Of a stretch of DNA of 8,958 nucleotides, positions 6,578 through 8,958 are shown piece after piece (position 1 is the stretch's first letter; each line of letters begins with the position of its first letter). The notes under the pieces were generated by a model. It did no database searches. It had not been told where the DNA came from and saw nothing but the letters and a program-made list of their open reading frames with translations. This DNA is from Ruminococcus sp. UBA7014 (lineage in GTDB: Bacteria; Bacillota; Clostridia; Oscillospirales; Ruminococcaceae): assembly GCA_002449575.1 (NCBI GenBank), contig DJXC01000068.1:1-8958 (forward strand), given 5' to 3'. The position numbers and the translations under genes were made by a program.

Positions 6578-6668
6578 TGCAGGGTATGCAGGGTTTACTA
6601 TCCCTTCGCACGAAAAAATATATTTTTAAAAAATATATAAAAGGGTACTGTATGACCCTGCAAACCCT
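6578..6668 (+). repeat. Nested inverted repeat with three TGCAGGGT copies, ahead of lspA
   Basis: The left side holds two tandem near-identical 9-mers, TGCAGGGTA (6578-6586) and TGCAGGGTT (6587-6595). The right side holds an inverted copy, ACCCTGCA (6655-6662). The outer arms 6581-6594 and 6655-6668 pair at 13 of 14 positions. An inner pair CCCTT/AAGGG (6602-6606 with 6641-6645) follows, and the core (about 6612-6640) is almost purely A/T with its own palindromic ATATATTTTT-type stretch. The whole can fold into one long interrupted hairpin ending about 26 nt before the lspA ribosome binding site. It may be a leader RNA, an operator array, or a short palindromic (REP/MITE-like) repeat. No known riboswitch class is recognised. 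Confidence 0.6.
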
Positions 6669-6694
6669 TCATATTTTCAGATTGATAATATCAG

Positions 6695-6701
6695 AAAGGG
6701 G
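6695..6701 (+). promoter_or_regulatory. Strong ribosome binding site for lspA
   Basis: AAAGGGG lies 8 nt before the TTG at 6710. This spacing supports a TTG start for lspA, since no ATG or GTG stands in frame at a suitable distance and the protein needs the residues encoded from 6710. Confidence 0.75.
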
Positions 6702-6709
6702 AAATCGTT

Positions 6710-7213
6710 TTGCTGATATTGGCATTGCTTGTCATTCTGGCGATTGCCGGAGCTGACCAGCTTATCAAATACTGGATTGTGCAGAATTTTGAACTGTATC
6801 AGGAAAAGGATTTCCTGAAAATCGGCAGTCTGGATATTATGCATCTGCATTATATCGAAAATACCGGCTCGGCATTCAGCAGTTTTTCCGGACAGACGGT
6901 CTTTTTGCTGATTGTGACGGCTATCGGCATCGGGGCATGTACCTATGCACTGATGCATCACGGAAAGAAAAATAAACTCCTGTTCTGGAGTCTGGTGATG
7001 ATTCTCGGCGGAGCAGTCGGGAATATGATTGACAGAATTTTCCGGGACGGGGCGGTTGTCGATTATCTCGACTTGAAATTATTCAACTTTGCGATTTTTA
7101 ACTTTGCAGATTGTTTCGTATGTATCGGAACAGCATTATTAATGATTTATATTCTGTTCTTCTCGGAAGACAAAACTAAAAAACAGGAGAATCCGGAACA
7201 TGACAACACATGA
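6710..7213 (+). CDS. lspA: Lipoprotein signal peptidase (signal peptidase II)
   Basis: LspA is a polytopic membrane aspartyl protease that removes the signal peptide of prolipoproteins after diacylglyceryl modification. The 167-residue product has the family's usual length and four hydrophobic segments (about 1-24, 62-83, 91-108 and 126-151). Family signatures are DQLIKYWI (D16), NTGSAFS (51-57), GGAVGNMIDRI with catalytic D108, VVDYLDL, and FNFADCFVCIG with catalytic D134. A short charged C-terminal tail follows (EDKTKKQENPEHDNT). It starts with TTG, supported by AAAGGGG. Its end overlaps rluD by 14 nt, so the two are probably co-translated; the lspA-rluD pair is conserved across Firmicutes. 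Confidence 0.96.
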   Translation: MLILALLVILAIAGADQLIKYWIVQNFELYQEKDFLKIGSLDIMHLHYIENTGSAFSSFSGQTVFLLIVTAIGIGACTYALMHHGKKNKLLFWSLVMILGGAVGNMIDRIFRDGAVVDYLDLKLFNFAIFNFADCFVCIGTALLMIYILFFSEDKTKKQENPEHDNT

Positions 7214-8111
7214 ATTTATCTTTCCGGCAGATGCTGAAGGTTTACGGCTTGACAAATGGATAGCAAGCCTTGAAATCGGTCTGACAAGATGTGCCATACA
7301 GGGACTTATTGCAACCGGAAACGTTACTGCTGACGGCAAGCCGATTCCGAAAAATTTTCGTCCGAAAACCGGTGCAGATATCAAAATTCTGATTCCGCCG
7401 CCGGAAGAAATCGAAGTCATTCCGCAGGATATTCCGCTTGATATTGTCTATGAAGATGATGATTTACTTGTGGTCAACAAACCGAAAGGCATGGTGGTGC
7501 ATCCTGCTGCCGGAAATTATGATGAAACGCTTGTCAATGCATTATTATTTCACTGCAAGGACAGCTTATCCGGTATCAACGGGGTAATCCGTCCCGGAAT
7601 TGTCCACCGGATTGATAAGAATACCAGCGGTCTGCTGATTGTCGCTAAAAATGACATGGCACATCAGGGGCTTGCTGAACAGATTAAAGTCCATAGCTTT
7701 ACCAGAGAATATGAAGCCATTGCTGTCGGAAGCTTTCCGGATTTGAAAGGCATTATCAATGCGCCAATCGGCAGACACCCTGTTGACCGAAAAAAAATGT
7801 GCGTGACTGCTAAAAATTCCAAAGAAGCTGTTACGCATTATGAAATATTAAAGCAATACAGCGGTTTTGCACACCTGAAACTCATTCTGGAAACGGGCAG
7901 AACCCATCAGATAAGAGTCCATTTAGCTTATATTGGTCATCCGGTCTATGGTGATGATGTCTACGGAAAAGCAGTCAAGGGCATTCAGGGACAATGCCTT
8001 CATGCACGGAAAATCGGCTTTCTTCATCCCAGAACAGGAGAATATCTCGAATTTGAACGTCCTGCCCCGGAATATTTCCAGAAATTACTGAACAAATTTG
8101 AAAAGATGTGA
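7200..8111 (+). CDS. rluD: RluD/YlyB-family 23S rRNA pseudouridine synthase
   Basis: The enzyme converts specific uridines of 23S rRNA to pseudouridine; the exact target cannot be read from sequence. The 303-residue product has the usual RluA/RluD layout. An N-terminal S4 RNA-binding domain (about 10-65; RLDKWIASLEIGLTR, ATGNVTADGKPI) precedes the catalytic domain (about 80-295). Motif I is VNKPKGMVVHPAAG. Motif II, RPGIVHRIDKNTSGLL, carries the catalytic aspartate D139. Further conserved parts are FTREYEAI, ETGRTHQIRVHLAYIGHPVYGD and LHARKIGFLHPRTGEYLEFE. The ATG at 7200 has AGGAGA 9 nt upstream, inside lspA. The motif II wording RIDKN instead of the more common RLDKD is conservative. It is the second S4-domain protein in the window after YlmH. 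Confidence 0.95.
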   Translation: MTTHEFIFPADAEGLRLDKWIASLEIGLTRCAIQGLIATGNVTADGKPIPKNFRPKTGADIKILIPPPEEIEVIPQDIPLDIVYEDDDLLVVNKPKGMVVHPAAGNYDETLVNALLFHCKDSLSGINGVIRPGIVHRIDKNTSGLLIVAKNDMAHQGLAEQIKVHSFTREYEAIAVGSFPDLKGIINAPIGRHPVDRKKMCVTAKNSKEAVTHYEILKQYSGFAHLKLILETGRTHQIRVHLAYIGHPVYGDDVYGKAVKGIQGQCLHARKIGFLHPRTGEYLEFERPAPEYFQKLLNKFEKM

Positions 8112-8117
8112 GTAACT

Positions 8118-8936
8118 ATGAATTTGAATCAGAAAATTTGTATCATTACTGATTTAGACGGTACGTTATTACCAGCAAGTAAAATTCCGTTAGAGAAAGA
8201 TTTACAGGCAATCCGGAAATTTGAACAAGCCGGAGGTGTTTTCTCCGTTGCAACAGGGCGGACAGTACAGGCTTCTGAGCGTTATGCCGGAATGCTGCAA
8301 CTCAAAAGTCCGATGATAGTGTTCAACGGCGGAATGTTCTACAATCCTGTTTCCGGAAAACAGCAGATTTTACAGGCACTTCCGGAAGAAGCCAGAACTA
8401 TGACAGAAGAAATTCTCCGGGAAAATCCTGATGTCGGTGTAGAAATTCTCTGTGCAGAAAGTACATGGGTTATCAATAATACAGAAACAGAACAGATGCA
8501 TATTCAGGTCTGCGGAGTTGTTCCGGAATATGGCACAATTCCGGAAGTACAGGGAAGCTGGCTGAAAGTATTATTTTCCATGCCGGAAGAGCATATGCCA
8601 ATCTTTATAGATTATATCAAAAGCAAGCATTTTCAGAATATTGATTTTATCCGTTCGGAAAAGCGGTTTTATGAAATGCTTCCGCCGGGGAATTCCAAAG
8701 GCTCGGCTCTGCATGAATACCGGAGACTTCCGGGCATGGAAGGCTTTAAAATGATTGCTGTCGGCGATTATGACAATGATATCGAAATGCTGAAAGCGGC
8801 TGATTTTGCCGTCTGCCCGGCGAATGCCACAGAATCTGTCAAGGCTGTATCAGACCTGATTCTTTCAAGCACCTGCGAACAGGGGGCTATGTCTGAACTA
8901 ATCAACAAAATATTAAATCAAGAGGTTGTTTTATGA
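8118..8936 (+). CDS. Cof-type HAD-superfamily phosphatase
   Basis: This is a cytoplasmic, Mg-dependent HAD hydrolase of the Cof/class IIB type, a family that dephosphorylates sugar phosphates, nucleotides or PLP; its substrate is not predictable here. The length of 272 residues fits. Motif I is TDLDGTLL with nucleophile D12 and acid/base D14. Motif II is the SVATGRT region. Motif III lysine is K194 in GNSKGSAL. Motif IV is GDYDNDIEML (D217 and D221). The middle region (about 85-185) is the C2-type cap domain. The ATG at 8118 lies 6 nt after the rluD stop and has only a weak GTGAG upstream, which suggests coupling. Its stop overlaps the next start as ATGA. A link to PLP, given yggS in the same neighbourhood, would be speculation. 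Confidence 0.93.
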   Translation: MNLNQKICIITDLDGTLLPASKIPLEKDLQAIRKFEQAGGVFSVATGRTVQASERYAGMLQLKSPMIVFNGGMFYNPVSGKQQILQALPEEARTMTEEILRENPDVGVEILCAESTWVINNTETEQMHIQVCGVVPEYGTIPEVQGSWLKVLFSMPEEHMPIFIDYIKSKHFQNIDFIRSEKRFYEMLPPGNSKGSALHEYRRLPGMEGFKMIAVGDYDNDIEMLKAADFAVCPANATESVKAVSDLILSSTCEQGAMSELINKILNQEVVL

Positions 8937-8958
8937 AAATTCTGAACATTCACGGCTA
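8933..8958 (+). CDS. Start of a further gene, possibly an alpha/beta hydrolase
   Basis: An ATG overlaps the preceding stop as ATGA and has AGAGG (8921-8925) 7 nt upstream, a convincing start. Only MKILNIHG and part of the next codon are visible before the window ends. The K-I-L-x-I-H-G opening resembles the first strand and HG oxyanion turn of small alpha/beta hydrolases (YdeN/RBBP9-like), but eight residues cannot settle it. Confidence 0.6.

Noticed and set aside
6634..6641. TATATAA as a -10 box in the repeat core
   Set aside because: No plausible -35 box lies 16-18 nt upstream (A-run only); the A/T core of the palindrome explains the match.
1..8958. Very frequent CCGGAA hexamers across the genes
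   Set aside because: Most appear to fall in coding sequence, many as Pro-Glu or Ser-Gly codon runs, so codon preference explains them better than a dispersed signal.

Overview
The window looks like a chromosomal housekeeping region of a Gram-positive Firmicute, most likely a clostridial gut-type organism near Ruminococcus/Oscillospiraceae. The reasons are gene order and moderate GC (mid-40s by eye): yggS-sepF-ylmH-divIVA-ileS-lspA-rluD is the division/translation cluster that follows ftsZ in many Firmicutes. The genus is inferred from gene order and protein style only. Every gene is on the + strand, and there are no tRNAs, rRNAs, CRISPR arrays, transposases or phage genes.

Region 1 (1-6538) reads as one transcription unit. 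It begins with the C-terminal 352 residues of an HlyD-like envelope adaptor protein. This overlaps yggS (PLP homeostasis) by 11 nt. Next come sepF (FtsZ anchor), ylmH (S4-domain RNA-binding protein), divIVA (membrane-curvature coiled coil) and the large isoleucyl-tRNA synthetase gene ileS. Spacings are 4 to about 70 nt, and the unit ends in a long hairpin directly after ileS. Compared with the Bacillus subtilis order (ylmD-ylmE-sepF-ylmG-ylmH-divIVA-ileS-ylyA-lspA-ylyB), ylmG and ylyA are absent here, and the HlyD-like gene sits where ylmD would be.

Region 2 (6539-6709) is the only sizeable gap. It holds a weak candidate promoter and an unusual nested inverted repeat built from three copies of TGCAGGGT around an A/T-only core, just ahead of a strong ribosome binding site.

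Region 3 (6710-8958) is a second tightly packed unit: lspA (lipoprotein signal peptidase, TTG start), rluD (23S rRNA pseudouridine synthase, 14-nt overlap), a Cof-type HAD phosphatase and, through a 4-nt ATGA overlap, the first codons of a further gene.

Together the genes link septum placement and FtsZ anchoring (SepF, DivIVA), envelope protein maturation (LspA, perhaps the HlyD-like protein) and translation (IleRS, YlmH, RluD). I found no convincing new multi-gene system. The points most worth a second look are the altered HIGH and KMSKS signatures in IleRS, the inverted repeat ahead of lspA, and the HlyD-like protein embedded in a division operon.
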